Assembly: GCA_003152955.1 (NCBI GenBank)
Contig: PMBQ01000286.1
Span: forward strand, 1 to 5,993
Origin: Candidatus Bathyarchaeota archaeon
GTDB taxonomy: Archaea; Thermoproteota; Bathyarchaeia; 40CM-2-53-6; FEN-987
Direction of reading: 5' to 3'
Length of the DNA stretch: 5,993 nucleotides
This document shows, one piece after another, positions 1 to 5,562 of the stretch. The stretch's first letter is position 1; the number at the start of each line of letters is the position of its first letter. The notes beneath the pieces were generated by a model. It did not search any database, was not told the origin of the DNA, and worked only from the letters and a program-made list of their open reading frames with translations. Position numbers and translations under genes: made by a program.

Positions 1-127
1 CCCACGCACATTAACGAGATTCGTAGATTTGTCGTCTGCAATTCGTTATCGCGTGTTGTGTGGTTTGCTGGGGACCCCGAAGCAAATCTTAAGACGACAA
101 GCAGAATAGTTACTATTGTGAAATCTA
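1..127. other. Intergenic region upstream of the surface protease
   Basis: No credible coding sequence is visible in either strand. The stretch holds a nested inverted repeat, listed separately. The 20 or so bases before the ATG at 128 show no Shine-Dalgarno-like sequence, so the downstream gene may be translated from a leaderless or nearly leaderless message. An A/T-rich patch at about 84-92 (AATCTTAAG) could be a weak archaeal TATA element, but it lies rather far from the start and is not a good consensus match. Confidence 0.5.
29..100. repeat. Nested inverted repeat (long-range stem with inner hairpin)
   Basis: The outer arms are TTGTCGTCT at 29-37 and AGACGACAA at 92-100, a perfect 9-bp inverted repeat. 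Inside lies a second hairpin: TTTGCT at 64-69 pairs with AGCAAA at 81-86, and the GGGGACCCC in its loop can add two or more G-C pairs. It could be the end structure of a gene lying to the left, a structured leader, or a protein-binding dyad. There is no T-run after either arm to support a classical terminator. The pairing is read directly from the sequence; the role is unknown. Confidence 0.45.
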
Positions 128-2104
128 ATGTTAGAGCGCCATCGAGCCCTGGCCCTCGTCCTCACACTTCTTGTGATCTCTCTCTTCAACGTTGAAGCGA
201 CCGTTGCTGTAAGAGCGGATGGTCAACAGGTCATTGGAAGATCGGTGACCATCCCGATCAAAGTCATTCTGGTTGGTTTCGATCAAAACCAGATCGTCCC
301 TACCGATATGATTGCGGCGTCGTCTGGGACGCCACTTCCAGCTTCGATTCCCGCCTTCGACTTTGACACTGGAAACAATACAGGAGTCATCTACAGACCA
401 GCCTACAGCTTCAGTTTCGCACCCCCCAACTTCAAAAACAATTTCGAAAATTACCTGAAATCAATCGCGCAGACCAAGACAGGTAACGACACTTGGTTCA
501 TTCAATACGCAGAAGACCCCCAAAATCCTGACTACACCGACCAAAACCCGGTGACGATCAAGTACGTAGTCTACGACGCCAATTCGGTTGAGAATTGGCT
601 ATGGAGCCATAGCGCTGACTTCGGCGGAACTTTGACGAATGGATGGACGATAATTATCTCATATCTCCCAGACCTGCCGTCCGTCAGTTTCTCTGACGTT
701 CACAATTTCCTCCTCTCAAACGGCAAAACCACGTTATCCACCACCCCTCACTACTACGGACTCAGTGCAACCGACAAAGACCTCGGCTACCAATCCCGGT
801 ACCGCGATTTCATGAACGCCTGGGGGGGGCACCACAGGATGTGGTTCGTCGATCTAAGCGCTGGACCAGTGTTCAACTCCCAATGGGAAGACTTACCACT
901 CCAGGTAGCAGTCGGCGACAACAAGATCGACCTGACATCCGATTTTGGTCACCACTGGTTAACAGACTACGTTGGAGACTACGTGTCACAAGCAACTTAC
1001 AATTTCATCGCTCAAAGTTTCGTCTACTACCCTCAATATGCCAAGAACTATCAGATCGATGTCTTCGTCATGGACGATCGAAATCAAACGGACAAAGCTG
1101 CGATACCGATACAACGAACAGTCAACAAGGACCTCATCCAAGCCGCGTTTCGCGATCTGGTTCCATATTCCCAAGTTACTGTAAACCTCAACTTCCCCAC
1201 GATTACTCCCGAACTCGATCAACTCATCAAATCAAATTACAAATATACGGATTCGTTTATGTCAGGGTTCGTCTTCGCAAGCCCACAACGGTACGGCGTA
1301 GTCAATGTGAAACCTGCGTACAACTACATGCTGAGCCACCTTAGCCAATTCGAGTCGCAACCTTTCTTCAGCGGGGACACAATGACGGTCCCAGTTTTCG
1401 CGTTTGCCTTTAGTGGACAGACGTACTTCACTGACACGTACAAATGGTCTATTGGGAAATATGATTGGGAAAACGACGCGCTTCTCGGAGAAGCACTTCC
1501 CAAACTGGTTATGATTTCATATAATCAGTGGGAGTTCACCCGCGGCAACTGGATTATACCTCAGCAGCATGGTAAAGGAGAGGGATTCACGGAGACGATT
1601 ATTCACGAAACAGGTCATGAATTTGGCTTGATGCATCCCCACCAGTACGGCAGCATAGGAGACTTCATCTCGTCACCAATGGGGTATTTCACGAACGACT
1701 ACGCGTTCGGTCAAATCGATAAGGATTCGATACAGCGAGCTCACGTGGACGAGCTCTACATGGCCACCGAGCGACTGTTAGCTCAATCCCCGGGAGTCAG
1801 CTCCAGCACATTGAGCCAGGTGAATGCGGGTTTGGCTCAAGCGGAAGCTTCGTACGAGCAGATGAACTACACTGCTGCAATCCCACCTGTTCTGGCAGCG
1901 TTCCATCTAGCTCAGCAAGCAACTGGAAACTCGGCGGGTCTACCACAATCAAGCTTTGAATTTTCGACCGCCCAATTCCTAACAACACCACCGACAACAA
2001 TGCAACAATCGGCTTCCACCACCTCGTACATCCCCTACCTTGTCATCGGAATCTTCGTTGGTCTCCTCGGAGCGGCAGCGATTCTTCGGCGCAAGAAATC
2101 GTGA
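128..2104 (+). CDS. Secreted, membrane-anchored metzincin-like metalloprotease (hypothetical surface protein)
   Basis: This 658-residue protein is probably exported and held on the outer face of the membrane. The N-terminus has a signal peptide: basic ERHR, then a hydrophobic core at about 7-20, with possible cleavage after Ala24 or Ala30. At 493-503 it carries HETGHEFGLMH, the extended HExxHxxGxxH zinc signature of metzincins: His493, His497 and His503 would bind zinc and Glu494 would be the catalytic base. Met518, in SSPMGY, sits where a Met-turn is expected. Residues about 540-610 look alpha-helical, and a Ser/Thr-rich stalk leads to a membrane helix at about 635-653 and the tail RRKKS. 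N-glycosylation sequons occur at 83, 120, 319 and 580. I do not recognise the rest (about 31-480), which is rich in Tyr, Trp and Asp. The gene stands alone, and no ribosome binding site precedes the ATG. A peptidase role is inferred from the motif; the substrate is unknown. An inactive adhesin is possible but less likely, since the full signature is intact. Confidence 0.85.
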   Translation: MLERHRALALVLTLLVISLFNVEATVAVRADGQQVIGRSVTIPIKVILVGFDQNQIVPTDMIAASSGTPLPASIPAFDFDTGNNTGVIYRPAYSFSFAPPNFKNNFENYLKSIAQTKTGNDTWFIQYAEDPQNPDYTDQNPVTIKYVVYDANSVENWLWSHSADFGGTLTNGWTIIISYLPDLPSVSFSDVHNFLLSNGKTTLSTTPHYYGLSATDKDLGYQSRYRDFMNAWGGHHRMWFVDLSAGPVFNSQWEDLPLQVAVGDNKIDLTSDFGHHWLTDYVGDYVSQATYNFIAQSFVYYPQYAKNYQIDVFVMDDRNQTDKAAIPIQRTVNKDLIQAAFRDLVPYSQVTVNLNFPTITPELDQLIKSNYKYTDSFMSGFVFASPQRYGVVNVKPAYNYMLSHLSQFESQPFFSGDTMTVPVFAFAFSGQTYFTDTYKWSIGKYDWENDALLGEALPKLVMISYNQWEFTRGNWIIPQQHGKGEGFTETIIHETGHEFGLMHPHQYGSIGDFISSPMGYFTNDYAFGQIDKDSIQRAHVDELYMATERLLAQSPGVSSSTLSQVNAGLAQAEASYEQMNYTAAIPPVLAAFHLAQQATGNSAGLPQSSFEFSTAQFLTTPPTTMQQSASTTSYIPYLVIGIFVGLLGAAAILRRKKS

Positions 2105-2394
2105 TATTCAAACGCTGACCAGCGGTTGGAAGATGAAGGCTTGGAGTAGATTAGAGGACGGGTCAAGCGCAGACTAAGGAATGTCGGCATGGCTGCGGCC
2201 AAAGCCCTGAGCAAGTAGTAAAGTCAAAACTTTCGACAGTTGCCTCGGACAGTGAGCCTAACTTAGTTATCATGCGTACCACCGTGTTGCGAGTTTCCTG
2301 AACTTTCACCCACGGGCATTTCTACGGAGAAGGTAGCTCTTCGTCGGCAGGAAAGAAGTAAAGAATGGGAAAAGACTCATCGAGTGACTTCAGT
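2105..2394. other. Convergent intergenic region
   Basis: About 290 bases separate the stop codons of two converging genes. Just after the protease stop there is a small imperfect hairpin: AACGCT at 2111-2116 pairs with AGCGGTT at 2121-2127, with one bulged G and a GACC loop. It is a weak candidate for the end of that transcript, since no T-run follows. A short open stretch at about 2150-2219 (+) ends in NVGMAAAKALSK, but it has no start signal and may be chance. Nothing else is recognisable. Confidence 0.5.
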
Positions 2395-2397
2395 CTA
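2350..2397 (-). terminator. Probable terminator of the YegP transcript
   Basis: On the minus strand the YegP stop codon lies within the first arm of a small hairpin: AGACT (2396-2392) pairs with AGTCT (2377-2373), with a further ACTC/GAGT pairing inside. A pyrimidine-rich tract with several T-runs follows at 2375-2350 (CTTTTCC, TTCTTTAC, TTCTTTCC). Archaeal termination relies mainly on such T-rich stretches. The short stem alone would be a poor bacterial terminator. Confidence 0.4.
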
Positions 2398-2577
2398 CAT
2401 TGTTTTGTCTACTATTTCTGCTGAGGCGGCGTTTGTCTTAACGGATTGGATTCCGTTCTTGCAGGCTTCCTTCGTTTCGTAGGCTTCGCTTGATGCGATT
2501 ATTTCACCGTTTGTGGCTGTCAGATTGAATCTGAATTTTCCCGCCTTGTCTTTCTTGATCTCGAACTTTCCTGGCAT
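2395..2577 (-). CDS. YegP/DUF1508 family small protein, single repeat
   Basis: This 60-residue soluble protein has one complete YegP (DUF1508) unit. The visible hallmarks are the first strand KFEIKKDKAGKFRF at 4-17, the turn NGEIIASSEAY at 23-33, then KEACKNGIQSVKTNA at 36-50 forming the helix and end of the unit. E. coli YegP has two such units in about 110 residues; many relatives have one, so this is not a truncation. The molecular role of the family is not established. The start is fixed by an unusually strong ribosome binding site six bases before the ATG. It lies 58 bases after the DAK2-like gene on the same strand, with no obvious promoter in the gap, so the two are probably cotranscribed. 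The family call is firm; the function is unknown. Confidence 0.9.
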   Translation of the reverse strand: MPGKFEIKKDKAGKFRFNLTATNGEIIASSEAYETKEACKNGIQSVKTNAASAEIVDKTM

Positions 2578-2583
2578 ACTAAC

Positions 2584-2591
2584 TCACCTCC
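2584..2591 (-). promoter_or_regulatory. Strong Shine-Dalgarno sequence of the YegP gene
   Basis: GGAGGTGA on the minus strand ends six bases before the ATG at 2577. It is a full match to the complement of the 16S rRNA 3' end and much stronger than anything before the other genes here. It fixes the start codon and suggests high translation of the small protein, perhaps as a downstream cistron. Confidence 0.85.
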
Positions 2592-2635
2592 GATTACGAT
2601 TCATCTACTTCTGATTTGCTCCAGCAGTCTTGTTT

Positions 2636-3271
2636 CTACTGGCCCATTAGCGATTTCATGATGCTCTGGGCGATAAGGCCGCCTGAAGCTCCGCCCGGAG
2701 TTGATGCTTGGAGTGGGTTGCCGCCCGTCATGGCTCGCATGGCAGCTTGCATAGCGGCGGATTTCGTGTCTGAACCCAAGGCTTTGGCGCGCATGAATTC
2801 CATTGCTGCCGGCGCGAGTTTGCTGACGAGATCACCACTCGGAGCAGTTTGCTGTGTTTGTCCAGAGAGCATACCAAGCATCCCTGACATTCCGCCTGGC
2901 TGTGCTGTCGCTTGGCTTCCCGCAGGTGTTCCCAGCATACTGTGCAATAATAGTCCCATGTCATCGTTGCTCAGACTCTGTTGTCCTTGGAAGTGGTTTG
3001 CGGCTTGCTGAAGGCCTTGTGAGTATTGCGGAGCGGTGCTGCCACGTCCTTGCTCACTCAACTGTTGAGCTGCAAGGCGGAGTGCGTCGGATGGATTCTG
3101 GGATTGCTGAGACTCCAATGCGGATTTGACGATGCCCAGGTTGTGCGCCACGTTGTCTCCATGGTCTGGATGGTTAGTTTCATCCATGGTGTTGAGTTGA
3201 TCTCGATTGCTGGTAACCGCGTTCATAGCAATGCCGAAGAGGTTAGCTAAGTCTACCGTTGATTGGGCCAT
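2636..3271 (-). CDS. DAK2-like helical protein, Gln/Met/Gly-rich (hypothetical)
   Basis: From the ATG at 3271 this encodes 211 residues, soluble, without signal peptide or membrane segment. The N-terminal part (about 5-55: LANLFGIAMNAV, then NHPDHGDNVAHNL at 33-45) resembles the opening of DAK2 (DhaL-like) domains. DhaL binds ADP-magnesium through a GDGDHG-type loop; here only the DHGDN part remains, so kinase activity is doubtful. Residues about 60-105 look helical; the C-terminal half is low-complexity, rich in Gly, Gln, Ser and Met, with short helical blocks. I recall similar uncharacterised proteins mainly from bacteria such as Chloroflexota. An in-frame ATG at 3322 would add 17 residues (start MLSQLLRPFSIPVG). 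I prefer 3271 because MAQSTVDLANLFG looks like the natural N-terminus and the upstream ATG lies in the likely promoter. The gene diverges from the ATPase gene and precedes YegP. The family link is moderate; the function is unknown. Confidence 0.75.
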   Translation of the reverse strand: MAQSTVDLANLFGIAMNAVTSNRDQLNTMDETNHPDHGDNVAHNLGIVKSALESQQSQNPSDALRLAAQQLSEQGRGSTAPQYSQGLQQAANHFQGQQSLSNDDMGLLLHSMLGTPAGSQATAQPGGMSGMLGMLSGQTQQTAPSGDLVSKLAPAAMEFMRAKALGSDTKSAAMQAAMRAMTGGNPLQASTPGGASGGLIAQSIMKSLMGQ

Positions 3272-3378
3272 AAGATTCGAACCTACTGGGATAGAGAATG
3301 GTCTTAACAATTGCGATAACATACGCCATTAAAACTATTAGAGTTACAGAATGAAGGGGTGCCGTGTCGTGAAATGAA
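3272..3378. promoter_or_regulatory. Divergent promoter region (DAK2-like gene / DUF853 ATPase)
   Basis: These 107 bases separate two genes that start in opposite directions, so promoters for both should lie here. The A/T-rich core ATTAAAACTATTAG at 3328-3341 could serve as a TATA element either way: read rightward it lies about 40-50 bases before the ATPase ATG; read leftward (GTTTTAAT) about 60 bases before the ATG at 3271. No strong Shine-Dalgarno sequence precedes either ATG. An eight-codon frame (MKGCRVVK) runs from 3351 to 3377 and stops one base before the ATPase start. The layout makes promoters likely; the exact elements are inferred. Confidence 0.45.
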
Positions 3379-4881
3379 ATGAGCGCGGTTGATAAGAAAA
3401 TTGTCGCAGCCGCTAAGCAGGCGTTTCCTTCTCAAACTCAAGTCGTGACTCTTGGCGCAGTCGTATATGGTCAAGCTTGCGATCCTGAACCGATAATCAA
3501 TGTGCCACTCAGTATGATGAATAGGCACGGATTGATCGCCGGAGCTACAGGAACAGGCAAGACCAAAACACTCCAGTTGATGACCGAGCAACTCTCAGCG
3601 GCAGGGGTTCCAGTATTCCTTGCCGACCTCAAAGGAGACTTATCCGGCTTGGCGGTCCAAGGAGACCAGAATGATCGGATCGCTCAACGTGCCAAAGAAA
3701 CGGGTTACCGATGGACAGCAACAGCATGTCCGGTTGAATATCTCAGCTTGACTGGCGCACGAGGCGCACAACTCCGTGCTACCGTATCATCCTTTGGCCC
3801 ACTCCTCCTCTCTAAAGTCCTAGGATTGAACGACACCCAAGCGAGTGTACTCAGTTTAGTTTTCAAATACTGCGATGACAGACAGCTGCCGCTACTTGAT
3901 TTTTCCGACCTCCGTGCCGTACTTCAATATTTGACCGGAGAAGGCCAAGCCGATCTCAAGGATTATGGTGGCCTGTCGACCACAACTGTCGGGGTCCTGC
4001 TTCGAGACATGGTTCAGCTAGAGCAGCAAGGGGCCCAAGCTTTCTTTGGAGAACCAGAATTCAATCTTGCAGATTTGATTCAGCAACGAAATGGACGAGG
4101 GTTAGTAAGCATCCTCGAACTCCTAGACGTGCAAGACAGACCCGCATTGTTCTCCACCTTCATGTTGTGGATGCTCGCTAAATTATACCACGACCTGCCC
4201 GAGGTAGGTGATCTTGACAAACCGAAACTGGTCTTCTTCTTCGACGAAGCACATTTGCTGTTTGATAACGCGAGCAAAGCACTCCTAGATGAAATTGAGC
4301 AAGTGGTGAGGCTCATCAGATCCAAGGGAGTGGGAATCTTCTTCGTCACACAGAACCCCAAAGATGTACCGCCTAACATCCTAGGGCAGCTAGGTCATCG
4401 TGTAGAGCACGCCCTCAGAGCTTTCACACCTGACGATGATAAGGCGCTGAAAGCCGCCGCAAACACGTTCCCCAAGACGCCATTCTACGACATTGAGCAG
4501 ACACTCACCACGCTGGGAATTGGAGAGGCACTTGTTACTGTGCTATCACCGAACGGTGTACCAACGCCACCATTCGCGACGAGGCTAATACCCCCCGCCA
4601 CACGCATGGGCCCACTTACTGACACTGAATTCGTACAGTTCATCTCATCTTCCCAGCAGGTCAAGGAATATGCGCAAGAAATCGACCGAGACAGTGCACG
4701 GGAAATGCTGGCAAGTCGCATGGTGCGGGCTCCAGCCCAAGAAAAACTAAAAGCACAGCCCGCAGCGCGGGCGACCAGAGCTCCACCAAGTACCATGGAG
4801 CAGATACTCAAATCCCCCGCGACGAAAGCGGTTGCGACAACAGTTGTCCGCGGACTATTCGCGATATTAACGAATAGATGA
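3379..4881 (+). CDS. HerA-like ATPase of the DUF853 (YjgR) family
   Basis: This 500-residue cytosolic P-loop ATPase matches the DUF853 family, of which E. coli YjgR (also about 500 residues) is a member, so it looks complete. Just before the Walker A motif, NRHGLIAGATGTGKT (48-62) shows the family's NRHGLI lead-in, with GATGTGKT at 55-62 and Lys61. DLKGD at 83-87 is the conserved motif after the first strand pair. Walker B is FFFDEAH with Asp289 and Glu290. VTQNP at 323-327 is the sensor-like strand, and LGHRVEHALRAF at 338-349 carries the arginines expected to act across subunits. The C-terminus is Ala/Arg-rich and ends in an amphipathic helix. Relatives belong to the HerA/FtsK superfamily of hexameric DNA pumps, but the role of DUF853 proteins is not settled. 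An in-frame stop at 3370-3372 makes 3379 the earliest possible start. The domain call is firm; helicase or translocase activity is inferred. Confidence 0.95.
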   Translation: MSAVDKKIVAAAKQAFPSQTQVVTLGAVVYGQACDPEPIINVPLSMMNRHGLIAGATGTGKTKTLQLMTEQLSAAGVPVFLADLKGDLSGLAVQGDQNDRIAQRAKETGYRWTATACPVEYLSLTGARGAQLRATVSSFGPLLLSKVLGLNDTQASVLSLVFKYCDDRQLPLLDFSDLRAVLQYLTGEGQADLKDYGGLSTTTVGVLLRDMVQLEQQGAQAFFGEPEFNLADLIQQRNGRGLVSILELLDVQDRPALFSTFMLWMLAKLYHDLPEVGDLDKPKLVFFFDEAHLLFDNASKALLDEIEQVVRLIRSKGVGIFFVTQNPKDVPPNILGQLGHRVEHALRAFTPDDDKALKAAANTFPKTPFYDIEQTLTTLGIGEALVTVLSPNGVPTPPFATRLIPPATRMGPLTDTEFVQFISSSQQVKEYAQEIDRDSAREMLASRMVRAPAQEKLKAQPAARATRAPPSTMEQILKSPATKAVATTVVRGLFAILTNR

Positions 4882-4951
4882 GGCGGATAGAATTCGTGAT
4901 ATTAGCGAATATTAGCGCTGGTCGGGCCTCCACCGCGACCAATATTAGCGC
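4858..4951. repeat. Cluster of ATATTA(A/G)CG repeats with a hairpin
   Basis: Four copies of ATATTA(A/G)CG start at 4864, 4899, 4909 and 4942. The stretch 4858-4876, which covers the last codons of the ATPase gene, recurs at 4893-4911 with two mismatches in 19. An exact 11-bp direct repeat AATATTAGCGC lies at 4908-4918 and 4941-4951. Between these copies sits a hairpin: TGGTCG at 4919-4924 pairs with CGACCA at 4936-4941 around an 11-base loop. The block lies where the ATPase and DUF1294 genes converge, so it may act as a two-way transcript end. It could also be a small local duplication, a palindromic insertion or a binding site. The repeats are seen directly; the function is unknown. Confidence 0.7.
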
Positions 4952-4995
4952 ATCAAAGCAGCTACTTCTGAATCCAGCAGTTCGAGAAGGTACGA

Positions 4996-5051
4996 TCATC
5001 TTCCCCAAGCCAGAAAGAACAGAATCACAATCGCAAGAATCGCAGCTACCC
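4996..5051 (-). pseudogene. Out-of-frame tail of DUF1294 gene (last membrane helix)
   Basis: If one G is added to the GGG at 5051-5049, the DUF1294 frame runs past the TAG for 17 more codons, reading VAAILAIVILFFLAWGR, then stops at TGA 4998-4996. This is a textbook transmembrane helix with a final Arg, at the place where DUF1294 proteins have their last helix, and gives an 88-residue total close to the usual size. The break is therefore either a real one-base deletion or an assembly error in a short G-run. Confidence 0.7.
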
Positions 5052-5261
5052 TATCTTGAGTTGAAAGCTCCGTTTGCTGACCTTATGATGGAAAACGAAG
5101 ATCCCGAGCACAACCCCCAGGAAGCCCCCCGCCACAGAGATCAAGAAGAACCACCATTCCGGCACTCGCTCAGACTTTGCCTCTGCACTTAGCTTATCAA
5201 ATCCCATCGGGGCGAGACTAGCAGCATTTACGAGCAGCAGAAAGATCCAAAGCGAGTTCAA
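5046..5261 (-). CDS. DUF1294 family small membrane protein, C-terminus frameshifted
   Basis: As it stands the frame gives 71 residues with two membrane helices (about 4-19 and 37-57). It shows the DUF1294 hallmarks: MGFDK at 19-23 after helix 1, then RVPEWW at 32-37, and GGFLGVVLGIFVFHHK at 45-60, followed by KRSF (63-66). The family is a small, uncharacterised inner-membrane group, usually near 85-90 residues with a further C-terminal helix. Here that helix is present but out of frame, see the separate entry at 4996-5051. The start is unsure: TTG at 5261 fits helix 1 and has a GATGAG motif 12 bases upstream, and no in-frame ATG exists before the upstream stop at 5306-5304. It diverges from the cupin gene and converges on the ATPase gene. 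The family call is good; the function is unknown, and activity depends on whether the frameshift is real. Confidence 0.75.
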   Translation of the reverse strand: MNSLWIFLLLVNAASLAPMGFDKLSAEAKSERVPEWWFFLISVAGGFLGVVLGIFVFHHKVSKRSFQLKIG

Positions 5262-5429
5262 GCGTCGGGTCAGCTCATCTCGAATACGAGTGTCATGAAA
5301 TAGTTAGTGTCACGGGTATACGGCCGCGTTTCCTTGTGCGGAATCCCTGTTTCAGGATCCTGGAGTGTTCGATACGTACTCGGGACTCGAAAATGCTTCC
5401 CTTTTCAATTATTTGCGAGGACCAACAAT

Positions 5430-5461
5430 CAGCCCGCGAAATGCGTAATTACTTCGGGCTG
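5430..5461 (+). other. Stem-loop with 7-bp GC-rich stem
   Basis: CAGCCCG at 5430-5436 pairs perfectly with CGGGCTG at 5455-5461 around an 18-base A/T-rich loop. It lies about 100 bases upstream of the cupin start and upstream of the proposed cupin promoter. It could be the end of a transcript or part of a small RNA. No T-run follows on the plus strand. Confidence 0.35.
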
Positions 5462-5481
5462 CGCAACTGCATATGGGGCGA

Positions 5482-5510
5482 TTGAAAGCCTGAATCAAAG
5501 TCAACATAAT
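5482..5510 (+). promoter_or_regulatory. Sigma-70-like promoter of the cupin gene
   Basis: TTGAAA at 5482-5487 and CATAAT at 5505-5510 are each one base from the bacterial -35 and -10 consensus, with the ideal 17-base spacing. A start point near 5517 would give a leader of about 46 bases holding the dyad at 5524-5535 and the ribosome binding site. If the organism is an archaeon this match would be coincidental, and ACATAATT might instead serve as a weak TATA element. Confidence 0.4.
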
Positions 5511-5523
5511 TCGGTCAGGCGTA

Positions 5524-5535
5524 ATCGTACACGAT
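5524..5535. promoter_or_regulatory. Operator-like dyad in the cupin leader
   Basis: ATCGT-AC-ACGAT is a perfect 5+2+5 inverted repeat, a few bases downstream of the predicted transcript start. The size and position fit a small dimeric repressor site or a minor leader hairpin. No regulator gene is visible in the window. Confidence 0.3.
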
Positions 5536-5546
5536 AGATTGATGAA

Positions 5547-5553
5547 GGCGGAG
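5547..5553 (+). promoter_or_regulatory. Ribosome binding site of the cupin gene
   Basis: GGCGGAG, with GGAG at 5550-5553, ends nine bases before the ATG at 5563. This supports that start over the out-of-frame ATG at 5559 and over the internal in-frame ATG at 5578. Confidence 0.6.
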
Positions 5554-5562
5554 TGCATATGA

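Larger units (their letters stand above)
5262..5562. other. Divergent intergenic region rich in short inverted repeats
   Basis: These 301 bases lie between the starts of DUF1294 (-) and the cupin (+). No convincing gene is seen. Short dyads are frequent: CTCG/CGAG within 5279-5290, the palindrome CAGGATCCTG at 5353-5362, TTCGA (5368-5372) with TCGAA (5387-5391), a 7-bp stem at 5430-5461, a 6-bp stem at 5488-5520 and an operator-like dyad at 5524-5535. The clearer ones are listed separately. Together they suggest a regulatory leader or a small structured RNA upstream of the cupin, but each is short enough to arise by chance. Confidence 0.45.

Noticed and set aside
841..1344. Plus-strand open frame of 167 codons inside the protease gene
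   Set aside because: It lies wholly inside the well-supported 128-2104 gene in another frame and is Arg/Ser/Gln-rich without any recognisable motif.
2150..2219. Open stretch ending NVGMAAAKALSK, possibly a gene remnant
   Set aside because: Too short, no start codon or ribosome binding site, and no recognisable family.
2616..3011. Plus-strand open frame of 131 codons
   Set aside because: It is antisense to the DAK2-like gene, and its Pro/Cys/Ala-rich sequence is what the complement of Gly/Gln/Met codons gives.
3265..3290. GGTTCGAATC on the minus strand, resembling a tRNA T-arm
   Set aside because: No matching acceptor, D or anticodon stems can be found around it, and the sequence overlaps the start of the DAK2-like gene.
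3272..3322. Upstream ATG at 3322 adding 17 residues to the DAK2-like protein
   Set aside because: The extension does not look like part of the domain, has no ribosome binding site, and would overlap the likely promoter.
2395..4881. YegP, DAK2-like protein and HerA-like ATPase as a phage-defence system
   Set aside because: No nuclease, Sir2 or other effector domain is visible, and DUF853 is not the HerA type known from defence operons.
4878..5192. Plus-strand frame of 104 codons whose ATG overlaps the ATPase stop (ATGA)
   Set aside because: The overlap looks like translational coupling, but most of the frame is antisense to DUF1294, and the Pro/Glu/Arg-rich product has no recognisable domain.
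5363..5378. GTTCGATAC on the plus strand as a possible tRNA T-loop
   Set aside because: The stem mispairs after two positions and no acceptor stem can be formed.
5307..5537. Plus-strand frame of 76 codons starting with GTG
   Set aside because: No ribosome binding site, no recognisable motif, and it would run through the proposed cupin promoter and dyad.
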